Part shown: one piece after another, positions 49,813-59,633 of the stretch
Layout of the letters: each line of letters starts with the position of its first letter
How positions within the stretch are numbered: position 1 is the first letter of the stretch
Origin: Stenotrophomonas maltophilia
Lineage (GTDB): Bacteria > Pseudomonadota > Gammaproteobacteria > Xanthomonadales > Xanthomonadaceae
Reading direction: 5' to 3'
DNA length: 64,000 nucleotides
Assembly: GCF_002799155.1 (NCBI RefSeq)
Contig: NZ_NERD01000001.1
Span: 45,115-109,114 of the forward strand
Notes under the pieces: generated by a model
Databases searched by the model: none
Told to the model about the DNA's origin: nothing
The model's input: only the letters and a program-made list of their open reading frames with translations
Made by a program: the position numbers and the translations under genes

Positions 49813-51417
49813 CAAGGCGTCACGCCACTGCCAACCCTCGGTGCTTACCTGCAGCACGTGGGTCGGCCGCAGCGCCTGCAGCAGGTGCCGGTCGTGGCTG
49901 ACCATCACCAGGGCACCCGGCCATGCCGCCAGCAGTTCTTCCAGTGCCTGCAGCGCGCTCAGGTCCAGTGCGTTGCCGGGCTCGTCCAGCAGCAACAGCT
50001 GCGGTGCGGGGTCGGCATACAGCACGCTGGCCAGGGCGCCTTTCACCCGTTCGCCATCGCTGAGGCTATGGGCTGGACGCTGGATGCGCTGCGCGTCCAG
50101 CCCGAGCAGGGCCAGCCGGGTGCGCAGTTCACCGGTATCAGCTGCCGGGTTGGCGGCCTGCACGGTGTCGAGAATGCTGCGCTCGCCGGACAACCCCAGC
50201 AGCTGCTGGTCGAGCAGCGCCAGTGGCGCATGGCGTTGCACGGTGCCACTGCGTGCAGGCAGCTGGCCGGCCAGCACGCGCAGCAGCGTGGACTTGCCAC
50301 TGCCGTTGTCACCGACCACGGCGATGCGCTGCCCTCGACGGATCTCCAGCTGCAACGGCGCACTGCAGCCATGCGGCAGCACCAGCGAGTCCACCTGCAG
50401 CAGGCGCGCGCTGCCACGTTCGCCGTCGCCTGCAAACAGCGCCAGTTCCGGCGCGGTGTGAACCGCCGAGGCCGCAGCGCGCAGCTGATCGACGCTGGCC
50501 TGCAGGCGCTCGGCCTGTACCTGCTGCGCGCGGCCGTGGCTGGCCTCGGCACGCTGCTTCTGCCGGCCGAGCAGGATCGGCGCCTGGTTGGCCTGCTTCG
50601 CATCGCGATTGCCGCGTGCCTGGCGTTGCTGCTGGCGCTCGTGCTGCTCGCGTGCGCTGCGTTGTTGCTGCCGGTGCTGGGCGCGTGCATGGTCGAGCTG
50701 TGCAGCAGCGGCTTCGCGTTCGGCGGAACGCGTGTCCGCGTAGTGCTGCCACGGCCCGCCATAGCGATGCAGCCCGCGCGCGTCGAGTTCGACGATCTGC
50801 TGCATGTGCGCCAACAGCTCGCGATCGTGGCTGATTACCAGCAGGCCACCACGCCAGTGCTGCAGTTGTTCGTACAACTGTTGGCGATGGCGGGCATCGA
50901 GGTGGTTGCTGGGTTCGTCCAGGATCAGCCAATCGGCGCCGCTGGCCCACGCGCCGGACAGCGCCACCTGCATGGCCTGGCCGCCACTGAGGCGCGCGGC
51001 GGGCTGGGCAGGATCGAGATCCTCGGGCAGCCGTAGCGCCTGCCATTGCTGCTGCAGGCGCTCGCGCAGGTCCCAACGCTCGCCGACACAGGCGAAGTCG
51101 GTCTCGTCCACGCTGCCGGCTTCGATGCGTTGCAGTGCGGCCAGTTCCGCGCCGACGCCGGCCAGTTCACCGACCGTGCCGGTGGGGGGATAGCCGGGCG
51201 TCGGCAACAGGAACACGCGGCCGCCGCTGCGTATCTGCCCGCTGTCGGGCAACAGCCGGCCGGTCAGCAGGCGTGCAAGCACGCTCTTGCCGGTGCCATT
51301 GGCACCGACCAGGCCGGTGGCTACCGGTTCGAAGGAAAACGACAGGTCGGAAAACAGCGCGCGGCCGTCGGCCAGCCGATACGACACGCGATCGAGCGTG
51401 AGGGAATGTGTGGTCAT
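49810..51417 (-). CDS. ABC-F family ATPase
   Basis: A 535-residue protein with two ABC cassettes and no membrane segment. Cassette 1 has GLVGANGTGKSVLARLL, LSGGQAMQVAL and LILDEPSNHLD. Cassette 2 has VVGDNGSGKSTLLRVL, LSDGERVKGAL and LLLDEPGNALD. The linker (about 235-300) is an Arg/Gln-rich helix with REQHERQQQRQARGN, as in ABC-F ribosome-associated factors. ABC-F proteins modulate translation or give ribosome protection; this one could be either. The first LSGGQ and H-loop ISHD are intact. The TAG stop lies in a SMAG element. Confidence 0.9.
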   Translation of the reverse strand: MTTHSLTLDRVSYRLADGRALFSDLSFSFEPVATGLVGANGTGKSVLARLLTGRLLPDSGQIRSGGRVFLLPTPGYPPTGTVGELAGVGAELAALQRIEAGSVDETDFACVGERWDLRERLQQQWQALRLPEDLDPAQPAARLSGGQAMQVALSGAWASGADWLILDEPSNHLDARHRQQLYEQLQHWRGGLLVISHDRELLAHMQQIVELDARGLHRYGGPWQHYADTRSAEREAAAAQLDHARAQHRQQQRSAREQHERQQQRQARGNRDAKQANQAPILLGRQKQRAEASHGRAQQVQAERLQASVDQLRAAASAVHTAPELALFAGDGERGSARLLQVDSLVLPHGCSAPLQLEIRRGQRIAVVGDNGSGKSTLLRVLAGQLPARSGTVQRHAPLALLDQQLLGLSGERSILDTVQAANPAADTGELRTRLALLGLDAQRIQRPAHSLSDGERVKGALASVLYADPAPQLLLLDEPGNALDLSALQALEELLAAWPGALVMVSHDRHLLQALRPTHVLQVSTEGWQWRDAL

Positions 51418-51590
51418 GCGACCTCCATGGATGCCGGGTTCTCCCCTGCGCGCAGGGGCGGGAAGAGTCAGGCCGTCTGCTGGGAAGACGGCGGCATCAA
51501 TGGCGCATTGGTCGCGAGCCTCTGGGAGGAATGAGGGGGAAGTATAGCGGGGCTGGCTGAATGGTTTGATGGCTCGACGCTACAAAGGCA

Positions 51591-51613
51591 TCCACGCATG
51601 GCGTGGATCTACT
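51591..51613. repeat. SMAG palindrome
   Basis: ATCCACGCATGGCGTGGATC followed by TAC, between the ABC-F and LysR genes, which both read leftward. Confidence 0.75.
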
Positions 51614-51639
51614 ATGGGCCGGGCATGGGGGGATCGCGC

Positions 51640-52539
51640 CTAGGGCACGTTTTCCAGGCGGGCGCTGACGAAATCGATGAACACCCGCAGCTTCGGTAGT
51701 ACGTGGCGGCCCGAAGGCCACAGCAGGTGGAAGATGCCGCAGGAATGCACGTGTTCGTCCAGCACGCTGACCAGGCGACCGTCTGCCAGCGCATCGCGCA
51801 CCGAGTGCACGGGTACGAAGGCCAGGCCGACGTGGCGCAGCGCCAGCGCCACCCGCGCCTCGATGGTGTTGGCCACCATGTGCACCGGCAGCTCCTGCGG
51901 TGTTTCATGGTCGGGCCAATGGATCGGCCACAGCTCCAGCTTGCCGGTGCTGGGGAAGCGGTAGTGCAGCAGCGTGTGCTGCAGCAGTTCGGCGGGCGTG
52001 CGTGGCGTACCGCGGCGCTGCAGGTAGGCCGGCGAGCCGACGATGCGGCGTGGAAACTCCCCCAGGCGACGTGCGTTCATGCGCGAATCGCTGGGTTCGC
52101 CGACACGCAGCACGGCGTCGAAACCTTCCTCGATGACGTCGACCAGCCGGTCGCTGAAATCAAGGTCGAGGCGGATGTCCGGATACGCAGCCATGAACTC
52201 GGCCATCAACGGCAGGGTGAGGTCGCCGACCAGTGGCAGGCCGATGCGCAGCGTACCGCTGGGGGTGGCGTGCGGTTGCGCAAGCTCGGTGCGCGCGGCA
52301 TCGCGTTCGTCGAGGATGCGCCGGCAGCGTGCCAGGAACAGCTGGCCCTCGGCGGTCAGGGTGATGCTGCGCGTGCTGCGGTGGAACAGGCGCACGCCCA
52401 GCGCGTGCTCCAGCCGCGCAACGCATTTGCCGGCGGCCGAGGCGGAGATGCCCTGCAGGCGCCCGGTCTCGACGAAGCTGCGGGTGTCGGCGGCGTGCAC
52501 GAAGGTCTGCAGGTTGGCGAGGTTGTCCAGGACTGACAT
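51640..52539 (-). CDS. LysR-family transcriptional regulator
   Basis: A 299-residue LTTR. The N-terminal HTH covers about 1-60 (LQTFVHAADTRSFVETGRLQ; ISASAAGKCVARLEHALG; LFHRSTRSITLTAEG) and the substrate-binding domain covers 90-295 (LRIGLPLVGDLTLPLMAEF). ATG at 52539. It is divergent from the serine hydrolase/MFS pair with 227 nt between starts, the classic LTTR arrangement, so it should control that pair. The effector is unknown. Confidence 0.92.
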   Translation of the reverse strand: MSVLDNLANLQTFVHAADTRSFVETGRLQGISASAAGKCVARLEHALGVRLFHRSTRSITLTAEGQLFLARCRRILDERDAARTELAQPHATPSGTLRIGLPLVGDLTLPLMAEFMAAYPDIRLDLDFSDRLVDVIEEGFDAVLRVGEPSDSRMNARRLGEFPRRIVGSPAYLQRRGTPRTPAELLQHTLLHYRFPSTGKLELWPIHWPDHETPQELPVHMVANTIEARVALALRHVGLAFVPVHSVRDALADGRLVSVLDEHVHSCGIFHLLWPSGRHVLPKLRVFIDFVSARLENVP

Positions 52540-52766
52540 GGGCGTGCGGGCGATGAAAGCAGCAGGGTAGGGAGGGCGATGGCGCTGGTCGGCACTGCCG
52601 CCGCAACACTGTGGTGCGGGCCGGAATGGCAGCCGTTGCGGCCTTGCAGTTCCGGCCATGATGCCGATTACGGACTGCACGGTCCATGATGACCGGAGCG
52701 GCAACCGGCTTTTTGCGCCGTGCCGTGCTGCCTAACGTGGCGGGCCTCTCCCCACGGATCACTGCG

Positions 52767-53945
52767 ATGAATGCCGCTCTTTCCCTTGAACCCGCGCCGA
52801 CGCTGCCTTCGGTGCAGCGGCTGTTGCAGCAGGTGCACCCGCAGCGCCTGGTGGGCGCGGTGGTGCTGGTGCGCGAGCACGGTGTGCTGCGCCATGCCAG
52901 CGCGACCGGGCTGGCCGATCGCGAGTCGGCCACGCTGATGCAGCGCGACCAGCTGTTCCGGCTGGCATCGGTCAGCAAGCCGCTGTTGACCACGGTGATC
53001 CTGCGCCTGGTGGCCGAGGGCGTGCTCGACCTCGATGCGCCGGTGCAGCGTTGGCTGCCGGACTTCCGCCCGGCGCTGGCCGATGGCCGCATGCCGCCGA
53101 TCAGCCTGCGCCAGCTGCTCAGCCACAGCAGCGGGCTGGGCTACCGCTTCCTGGAAGCCGATGCGGAGGGCCCCTATGCGCACGCTGGGGTCAGCGATGG
53201 CCTGGATGCAAACCCGCTTTCCCTGGCCGAGAACGTACGCCGCATCGCGCAGGCACCGCTGCTGTTCGAGCCGGGCAGCCAATGGCTGTATTCGTTGGGC
53301 GTGGACGTGGCGGGGGCGGTGGCCGAAGCCGCGACCGGTGAAACGCTGCAGGTGCTGTTCGAGCGTTTGCTTGCCGCGCCTTTGGGCCTGCGTGACACCG
53401 CGTTTGCCACGCGCGAGGGTGCGCGGCTGGCCACGCCTTATGTGAGCGATACGCCGCAGCCGCATCGCCTGCGCGAAGGCGAAGTGGTCGCGCCGTTCGA
53501 AGGTACGGTCGGCATCGAGTACAGCCTTGCGCGTGCCCTCGATGCCAGTCGTTTCGCTTCCGCCGGCGCCGGCCTGGTGGGTACTGCCGATGAAGTGATG
53601 TCGGTGCTGGAGGCGCTGCGTGATGTGCAGCGCTCCGGCCTGCTGCCGCCCGCGCTGGCGGCAGAGATGGCCAGCCCGCAGGTGGGCGAGCAGGGACCGC
53701 CGGAACCGGCCGGCTGGGGCTTCGGGCTGGGCTTTGCGGTGCTGCGCGATGCCACCGCCAGTGGCACGCCGCAGCGCGAAGGCAGCTGGCGCTGGGGCGG
53801 CGCCTATGGGCACAGCTGGTTCGTCGACCCGTCGCGTGGGCTGAGCGTGGTGGCACTGACCAACACGCTGTACGAGGGCATGGATGGTGCCTTCGTCGAT
53901 GAACTGCGTGATGCGGTCTATGCTGATCTGGAGGCGGCGCGATGA
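52767..53945 (+). CDS. Serine hydrolase, beta-lactamase class C fold
   Basis: A 392-residue protein with SxxK as SVSK in RLASVSKPLLTTVIL, a Tyr motif SQWLYSLGVDVAGAV (YSL, in place of YxN) and HSW in GAYGHSWFVDPS in place of KTG. The HSSGLGYRFLEADA segment is typical of EstB-like esterases and DD-peptidase homologues. There is no clear signal peptide from the ATG at 52767. It is followed with a 4-nt overlap by an MFS transporter, so they form an operon divergent from LysR. Confidence 0.87.
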   Translation: MNAALSLEPAPTLPSVQRLLQQVHPQRLVGAVVLVREHGVLRHASATGLADRESATLMQRDQLFRLASVSKPLLTTVILRLVAEGVLDLDAPVQRWLPDFRPALADGRMPPISLRQLLSHSSGLGYRFLEADAEGPYAHAGVSDGLDANPLSLAENVRRIAQAPLLFEPGSQWLYSLGVDVAGAVAEAATGETLQVLFERLLAAPLGLRDTAFATREGARLATPYVSDTPQPHRLREGEVVAPFEGTVGIEYSLARALDASRFASAGAGLVGTADEVMSVLEALRDVQRSGLLPPALAAEMASPQVGEQGPPEPAGWGFGLGFAVLRDATASGTPQREGSWRWGGAYGHSWFVDPSRGLSVVALTNTLYEGMDGAFVDELRDAVYADLEAAR

Positions 53946-55126
53946 GCGGCCACGCCCTTGATGCTGCCAGCCCGGCCGGTGAGGCCACGCGCCTGCCCTG
54001 GGCGGGCCTGCTGGCCTTGGCCGGTGGTGGCTTCATCACCCTGCTGACCGAAACCCTGCCGGCCGGTGTACTGCGTCCGATGGGCGAAAGCCTGGGCGTG
54101 AGTGATGCGGCGGTCGGTCAACTGGTGAGCGTGTATGCGCTGGGCTCGGTGATGGCCGCACTGCCGATGACCGCGCTGACCCAGCGCCTGCCGCGGCGCC
54201 CGTTGCTGCTGGCCGCCATTGCCGGTTTCGTGGTGGTCAACACGCTGACCGCGCTGAGCAGCAGTTATGCGCTGATCCTCGTTGCGCGCTTCCTGGCCGG
54301 TGTGAGCGGTGGCCTCTTGTGGTCGCTGGTGGCCGGTTATGCCGCGCGCATGGTGGTGCCGTCGTTGCAGGGGCGTGCCATTGCGGTGGCGATGGTGGGT
54401 TCGCCCTTGGCGCTGTCGCTGGGGGTGCCGGCCGGCACGCTGCTTGGCCAGCAGGTTGGCTGGCGCTGGGCGTTCGCGTTGATGAGCGTGCTGGGCGTGG
54501 GCCTGCTGGCGTACGCGCGCTGGACACTGCCGGCGCTGCCAGCGGCTGGTGCCGGCCAGCGCACGTCGCTGGGTACGGTCTGGCGGATGCCCGGCGTGCG
54601 CAGCACGCTGCTGGTGATGGTGCTGTACGTGCTGGCGCACAACGTGCTGTACACGTACATCGAGCCGCTGGCAGTCGATGCGGGTGCCGGCGCGTGGCTG
54701 GACCGGCTGCTGCTGGCGTTCGGCATGGCGGCGATTGCCGGCATCGGGATGGCGGGCTGGGGCGTGGATCGCCACCTGCGTGTGCTGGTGTGGGCGGCGG
54801 TGATCGGCTTCATCGTGCCGGTGCTGATGTTGCTGGTATGGCCTGGCGCGGCGAGCGCGCTGCTGTTGGCAACGATCCTGTGGGGCGTTGCGTTCGGCGC
54901 GGTGCCGACGCTGTTCCAGACCGCACTGGCACGCCGTGCGGGTGCCGCCGCGGACCTGGCACAGTCGATGCTGGTGACCGGCTGGAACCTGGCCATTGCT
55001 GCCGGTGGCGTGGCGGGCGGCGTGCTGCTGCAGGCCAGCGGCCCACGCCAGCTGGGTTGGCTGCCGTTGCTGTTGCTGGCGGTGACGGTGGCGTGGCTGC
55101 TGGCACGGCCGAAGGCGTGGGCGTAG
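53942..55126 (+). CDS. MFS transporter, 12-TM (AraJ/SotB-like efflux group)
   Basis: A 394-residue major-facilitator protein. The N-terminal half has LPAGVLRPMGESLGVSDAAV and the signature loop MTALTQRLPRRPLLLAA between TM2 and TM3 (GxLxDRxGRR-like, degenerate). TM5 is rich in Gly (GSPLALSLGVPAGTLLGQQV), as in drug/sugar antiporters, with a related repeat in the C-terminal half. It is coupled to the hydrolase by a 4-nt overlap and probably exports or imports its substrate or product. LysR control is likely. Confidence 0.9.
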   Translation: MSGHALDAASPAGEATRLPWAGLLALAGGGFITLLTETLPAGVLRPMGESLGVSDAAVGQLVSVYALGSVMAALPMTALTQRLPRRPLLLAAIAGFVVVNTLTALSSSYALILVARFLAGVSGGLLWSLVAGYAARMVVPSLQGRAIAVAMVGSPLALSLGVPAGTLLGQQVGWRWAFALMSVLGVGLLAYARWTLPALPAAGAGQRTSLGTVWRMPGVRSTLLVMVLYVLAHNVLYTYIEPLAVDAGAGAWLDRLLLAFGMAAIAGIGMAGWGVDRHLRVLVWAAVIGFIVPVLMLLVWPGAASALLLATILWGVAFGAVPTLFQTALARRAGAAADLAQSMLVTGWNLAIAAGGVAGGVLLQASGPRQLGWLPLLLLAVTVAWLLARPKAWA

Positions 55127-55146
55127 GGGCCGACAATGACGACGCG

Positions 55147-55200
55147 GTGCCGGCCAGCGGCCGGCACTACCGGGGGCCGCGCCATCCACGCATGGCGCGG
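55147..55200. repeat. Two SMAG palindromes
   Basis: GTGCCGGCCAGCGG with CCGGCACTAC (55147-55170) and GCGCCATCCACGCATGGCGC (within 55176-55200), between the convergent MFS and EAL genes. Confidence 0.72.
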
Positions 55201-55230
55201 ACCTGCTGGATCGGGCGCCCTGCTTTTGCT

Positions 55231-56847
55231 CTACTCCAGCGGCACCCGCTCGATCGGCACGCTGCGCGGGTTCTGCATGTGTTCGCGTGCCGCGCCGTAC
55301 TGCTGCTGCCGCTTGTGGTGGAAGGCCACGAACTCGTCGCGGGGCAGTGGTCGCGAGAACAGCCAGCCCTGGCCGAATTCCACATGCCGGCTGTGCAGAT
55401 AGGCCAGCTGCGCTTCGGTTTCCACGCCCTCGGCCACAACCCACAGGCCCAGCTCCTTGGCCATGTCGATGATGTGCGGCGTGACCGGGCTGGTCGCGCT
55501 TTCGGTGCCGATCGCATCGATGAACGACTTGTCGATCTTCAGCGCGTCCAGCGGCAGCTGCTCCAGGTACTGCAGGCTGGAAAAGCCGACGCCGAAATCG
55601 TCGATGGCCACGCTGTGGCCGGCACGGCGTGCCTGCGCCAGCATCGTGCGCGCTCGGTCCAGGTCGAGGAAGCCGCGTTCGGTGGCCTCCATCCAGATCT
55701 GCTGCGGCAGGATGCCGCTGCCGGCCATGTGCCTGGAAATCATCTTCAGGGCGCGGCCGCTGCTGATGTCTTCGGCGGCGAGGTTGATCGCGATGTGCGC
55801 GCTGCGGTCGGCCACCAGCAGCTCGCGCATGTCGCGCACCACGTTCTCGATCACCAGGTCGGTGACGTCGGCGATCATGCCGGCCTCTTCGGCCAGCGGA
55901 ATGAACAGGTCGGGCCGTACCTGGGTGCCATCCGGGCGTTGCCAGCGCACCAGCGCTTCGGCACCGACGCAGATGCCGGTGTCCAGTTCGATGATGGGCT
56001 GGTAATGCAGGTACAGCTCGCGGCGGCGGATGGCGGTGGCCAGTTCACCGCGCAGCGACAGGCGGCGCCGCGACAGCCAGATCACCAGGCCGGCCCCGGC
56101 AGCGGCCAGCAGCAGGCCGACCGGCACGTACAGCCACGCCTGCTGGCGGAACGCCGCAGCCAGCGCGGTGCGCGGCGTGGTAGCGATGGCCAGCCATTCC
56201 TCGTTGCGCGCGGTGGCGAACAGCGTGGAGTGGTCCAGGCCTTCGCCGGGGTCGCGCAGCAGCGCCTGCAGCAGGTCCGGATCCAGGCCCGGCTGCTTGG
56301 CCAGCAGGCGCCCATCGGGGCTGGCCAGTGCCAGCCGCACGTTCGGATCGGCAATGACATCGACGAAGCGCCGCGGGTCCACCAGTACGTCGTAGGACCC
56401 GTACAGGATTGCCAGCACCTGGCGGCGCCCGCTGACTTCCGGGCGCACGTCCACCGCGATGCCAGCGCCATCGCTGGTGACGTGGTCCGGCGTGGGTTGA
56501 TCCACATCGGCCAGGAACGGTCCCCAGGAGGTGCAGCGTAGTTTGCCGCCTTCGAAGTAGCCCATCTGGTCGATCGATGGGGTGGTCATCACCAGCGTCT
56601 GCATGCGCCGGACGTGCTCGGGACTGCAGGACACATAGGCGCCGGCTTCGGCCGATTTCAGCGCCGCCAGTGCTTCCTGGTAGGACAGGTCGGAGCGGCG
56701 CAGGCTGCGGTCGGCGATGTCGCGCAGGCGCTGTTGTTCAACGCTGACCGCGCGGTCCCAGGTGGCATAGGCCATGACTGCGATCGGCACCGCAGCGGCC
56801 AGCAGCGCCAGCGCGGTGCCGCCGATGATGACGCGCAGCCGGCTCAT
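55231..56847 (-). CDS. CSS-EAL cyclic-di-GMP phosphodiesterase
   Basis: A 538-residue membrane enzyme. The first TM is at about 8-28, and the periplasmic CSS domain (about 30-235) carries the redox Cys pair, one in SCSPEH and one in RCTSWG. The second TM is at about 238-258 (VPVGLLLAAAGAGLVIWL). The EAL domain (about 265-510) has GAEALVRW, the NLAAEDISS and MEATER segments, DDFGVGFSS, LKIDKSF and AEGVETE, so it is catalytically complete. It hydrolyses c-di-GMP and is controlled by periplasmic thiol state. The gene stands alone. Confidence 0.93.
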   Translation of the reverse strand: MSRLRVIIGGTALALLAAAVPIAVMAYATWDRAVSVEQQRLRDIADRSLRRSDLSYQEALAALKSAEAGAYVSCSPEHVRRMQTLVMTTPSIDQMGYFEGGKLRCTSWGPFLADVDQPTPDHVTSDGAGIAVDVRPEVSGRRQVLAILYGSYDVLVDPRRFVDVIADPNVRLALASPDGRLLAKQPGLDPDLLQALLRDPGEGLDHSTLFATARNEEWLAIATTPRTALAAAFRQQAWLYVPVGLLLAAAGAGLVIWLSRRRLSLRGELATAIRRRELYLHYQPIIELDTGICVGAEALVRWQRPDGTQVRPDLFIPLAEEAGMIADVTDLVIENVVRDMRELLVADRSAHIAINLAAEDISSGRALKMISRHMAGSGILPQQIWMEATERGFLDLDRARTMLAQARRAGHSVAIDDFGVGFSSLQYLEQLPLDALKIDKSFIDAIGTESATSPVTPHIIDMAKELGLWVVAEGVETEAQLAYLHSRHVEFGQGWLFSRPLPRDEFVAFHHKRQQQYGAAREHMQNPRSVPIERVPLE

Positions 56848-57077
56848 GGCCGGGGCTCCAGCAGGGCGGGCGGGGCAGGGCGCATGGTCGGGCCGGTCCT
56901 TGGGCAGATGCGGCTATCTGAGCATGGCGCGGGGCCGGGCGGAATGGGATCAATACGGTATTCGGTCACATTGTGGTGAAAGCGGCCAGATTTGACGGAA
57001 TAGGTCCGTCAACGCTGGCGCTCGGCGCCGTGGGGGACTACCGTCGAACGCTTCGCCCGTCCCTTTTGCCCGCGCCC

Positions 57078-58451
57078 ATGACCGAGCCCGCAACGCCCCC
57101 CGAGCACCTGCGCCGCAGCCTGTCCAACCGCCACCTGCAACTGATCGCCATCGGCGGAGCCATTGGCACCGGCCTGTTCATGGGGTCGGGCAAGACCATC
57201 AGCCTGGCAGGCCCGTCCATCGTCTTCGTCTACCTGATCATCGGCGCGATGCTGTTCTTCGTGATGCGCGCGATGGGTGAGCTGCTGCTCTCCAACCTGC
57301 AGTACAAGTCCTTCATCGATTTTTCCACCGACCTGCTCGGGCCCTGGGCGGGCTTCTTCTGTGGGTGGACCTACTGGTTCTGCTGGATTGTGACTGCCAT
57401 CGCCGATGTGATCGCCATCGCCGCCTACGCGCAGTTCTGGTTCCCCGGGCTGGATGCGTGGATACCGGCGCTGGCCTGCGTGCTGCTGTTGCTGGCACTG
57501 AACCTGGTGACGGTGAAGCTGTTCGGCGAAATGGAGTTCTGGTTCGCGCTGATCAAGATCGTGGCGATCTGCGCACTGATCATCACCGGCGCTGGGCTGG
57601 TGGCGTGGGGCTTCACCTCGCCCAGCGGCCACACCGCCTCGCTGTCGAACCTGTGGAATGACGGCGGCATGTTCCCGATGGGGCTGGTCGGCTTCTTCGC
57701 CGGTTTCCAGATTGCGGTATTCGCCTTCGTCGGCATCGAGCTGGTCGGCACCACCGCCGCCGAAACCGCCGACCCCGAGCGCAACCTGCCCAAGGCGATC
57801 AACTCGATCCCGGTGCGCATCATCATCTTCTACGTGCTGGCGCTGATCGCGATCATGGCCGTCACCCCGTGGCGCCAGGTGGTGCCGGACAAGAGCCCGT
57901 TCGTGCAGCTGTTCGTGCTGGCCGGCATTCCCGCCGCCGCCAGCCTGATCAACTTCGTGGTGCTGACCTCGGCCACGTCCTCGGCCAACAGCGGCATCTT
58001 CTCCACCAGCCGCATGCTGTATGGCCTGGCCGAAGAGGGCCACGCCCCGCGCGGGCTGTCGAAGCTGTCGCGCGCCGCGGTGCCGGCCCGCGGCCTGCTG
58101 TTCTCGTGCCTGTGCCTGCTGGGCGGCACGCTGCTGATCTACCTGATTCCCAACCTGGTGACCGCCTTCACCTTGGTGACGACGCTGGCGACGGTGCTGT
58201 TCATCTTCGTCTGGTCGCTGATCCTGGTGGCCTACATGGCCTACCGCCGCCGCTACCCGGAGCGCCACGCCGCCTCGATCTTCAAGATGCCCGGCGGCGT
58301 GGCCATGTGCTGGGCCTGCCTGGTGTTCTTCGCCGGCGTGCTGGTGCTGCTGAGCCTGCAGGGCGACACCCGCCAGGCGCTGATCGCCAGCCCGGCGTGG
58401 TTCGTGCTGCTGGGCGTGGGGTATTGGGTGCGGCGGAGGACTGCGAAGTAA
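57078..58451 (+). CDS. cycA: Amino acid permease, D-serine/D-alanine/glycine (CycA) type
   Basis: A 457-residue APC-family permease with 12 membrane segments. The N-terminal signature is HLQLIAIGGAIGTGLFMGSG, followed by LIIGAMLFFVMRAMGELLL, FVGIELVGTTAAETADPERN and SANSGIFSTSRMLYGLAEEG. The closest family is CycA (E. coli 470 residues). Proton-driven uptake of D-Ala, D-Ser or Gly is expected, which would fit the D-Ala-D-Ala dipeptidase at 4616 functionally, though not by linkage. It is preceded by 230 nt without a gene. Confidence 0.9.
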   Translation: MTEPATPPEHLRRSLSNRHLQLIAIGGAIGTGLFMGSGKTISLAGPSIVFVYLIIGAMLFFVMRAMGELLLSNLQYKSFIDFSTDLLGPWAGFFCGWTYWFCWIVTAIADVIAIAAYAQFWFPGLDAWIPALACVLLLLALNLVTVKLFGEMEFWFALIKIVAICALIITGAGLVAWGFTSPSGHTASLSNLWNDGGMFPMGLVGFFAGFQIAVFAFVGIELVGTTAAETADPERNLPKAINSIPVRIIIFYVLALIAIMAVTPWRQVVPDKSPFVQLFVLAGIPAAASLINFVVLTSATSSANSGIFSTSRMLYGLAEEGHAPRGLSKLSRAAVPARGLLFSCLCLLGGTLLIYLIPNLVTAFTLVTTLATVLFIFVWSLILVAYMAYRRRYPERHAASIFKMPGGVAMCWACLVFFAGVLVLLSLQGDTRQALIASPAWFVLLGVGYWVRRRTAK

Positions 58452-58547
58452 CCCAACGTCTTCGTTCCATCGATTGATCCATCGTCTCCGGACGTTTCAT
58501 CCACGCATGGCGTGGATCTGCTGCCCGCTGCAGGAAACTGTCCAGGG

Positions 58548-58727
58548 CGGGTGGGTGTGGCCCGGCAGGACCGTTGGCGCCATGGATGGCACCATCGAGC
58601 CCCCATGGGTGAGGGCGCGTTGCCTGCGAAGCACTGCTTCGCAAGCGCCCGAACGCACAGCCGCCAGCGGCTGGGCCGGACCGCGGAGCGGGGTTTACGG
58701 CGTGTCCTGCCGGGCCACACCCACCCG
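58548..58727. repeat. Nested inverted-repeat element, MITE-like
   Basis: CGGGTGGGTGTGGCCCGGCA with GGAC (58548-58571) is repeated as a perfect reverse complement at 58704-58727. The 132-nt interior contains a smaller palindrome (GCGAAGCACTGCTTCGC, 58637-58653) and GGCGCCATGGATGGCACC. It lies in the gene-free stretch 58452-58849 between cycA and the transglycosylase, with a SMAG-like palindrome (TCCACGCATGGCGTGGATC) just before it. No coding sequence is supported. Confidence 0.72.
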
Positions 58728-58849
58728 ACCAGCCCTCAACTGCCCAGCGCTGCTCAGGGTGTTGACGTTGCCTCTGCAGGTGCAGGGCGCAGCCCTGCCG
58801 ACCCCCATTCACCCAACATTCGCGGGCGCGGCCGGATCATCCGGCCGCC

Positions 58850-59626
58850 ATGTCCCGTCGCCCCCTCCTGCTCGCGCTGTTGCTGCTGCCCAGCCTGTGG
58901 CCCGGGCTGGCTGCCGCGCGCACCGTCTATCGCTGCGTGCAGGGCAACACCGTCAGCCTGGCTACCGCCCCGGAACCCGGCTCGCGCTGTACCGCCAGGG
59001 AGATCGACGACAACGCCATCCAGACCCCCAACCTGTGGGGCAACATGGGCGTGTTCAGCGGCGTGCTGTACGAGCGCGAACAGGACGGGGCACTGGTCTA
59101 CTCCACGCGCAACCTGCCCGGCTCGCGGGTGTTCCTGAAGTTCACCGTGGCCACGCCACCGGGCGAGCCAGCGCATGAAGGGCTGGGCAAGGTCGGCAAG
59201 CCGCAGCTGGCACAGCACGCCAGGCAGTTCAAGGCCGCGGCCAAGGCCACCGGCGTCGATGATGCGTGGTTGCGTGCGATCGCCCACGCCGAAAGCAATT
59301 TCGACGCGCTGGCGGTATCCAGCAAGGGCGCGCAGGGAGTGATGCAGCTGATGCCCGATACCGCGCAGGAATACGGGGTGCGCGATCCGTTCTCGCCGCA
59401 GCAGTCGATCGAGGGTGGCGCGCGCTACATGCGCGCGCTGCTGCGCCGCTACAACGGCGACCGCCCGCTGGCGGCGGCCGCCTACAACGCAGGCATCGGG
59501 GCGGTCACCCGCTACAAGGGCGTGCCGCCCTACGCCGAAACCCTGGCCTACGTGGACAAGGTGATGGCGCTGTACGCGCGCTATCGTGAAGCGATGGGCA
59601 TCCGCACGGAGGTGCCGGCGCGCTAG
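58850..59626 (+). CDS. Secreted lytic transglycosylase (SLT domain)
   Basis: A 258-residue exported enzyme with a signal peptide (LLPSLWPGLAAARTV) and a DUF4124-like N-terminal module (VYRCVQGNTVSLATAPEPGS). A family 1 SLT domain (about 120-240) follows: AHAESNFDALAVSSKGAQGV with catalytic Glu, MQLMPDTAQEYGV, and AAYNAGIGAVTRYKG. It cleaves glycan strands of peptidoglycan to 1,6-anhydroMurNAc products. No lipobox, so it should be periplasmic. It converges on the TPR gene. Confidence 0.92.
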   Translation: MSRRPLLLALLLLPSLWPGLAAARTVYRCVQGNTVSLATAPEPGSRCTAREIDDNAIQTPNLWGNMGVFSGVLYEREQDGALVYSTRNLPGSRVFLKFTVATPPGEPAHEGLGKVGKPQLAQHARQFKAAAKATGVDDAWLRAIAHAESNFDALAVSSKGAQGVMQLMPDTAQEYGVRDPFSPQQSIEGGARYMRALLRRYNGDRPLAAAAYNAGIGAVTRYKGVPPYAETLAYVDKVMALYARYREAMGIRTEVPAR

Positions 59627-59633
59627 CCGGCAC

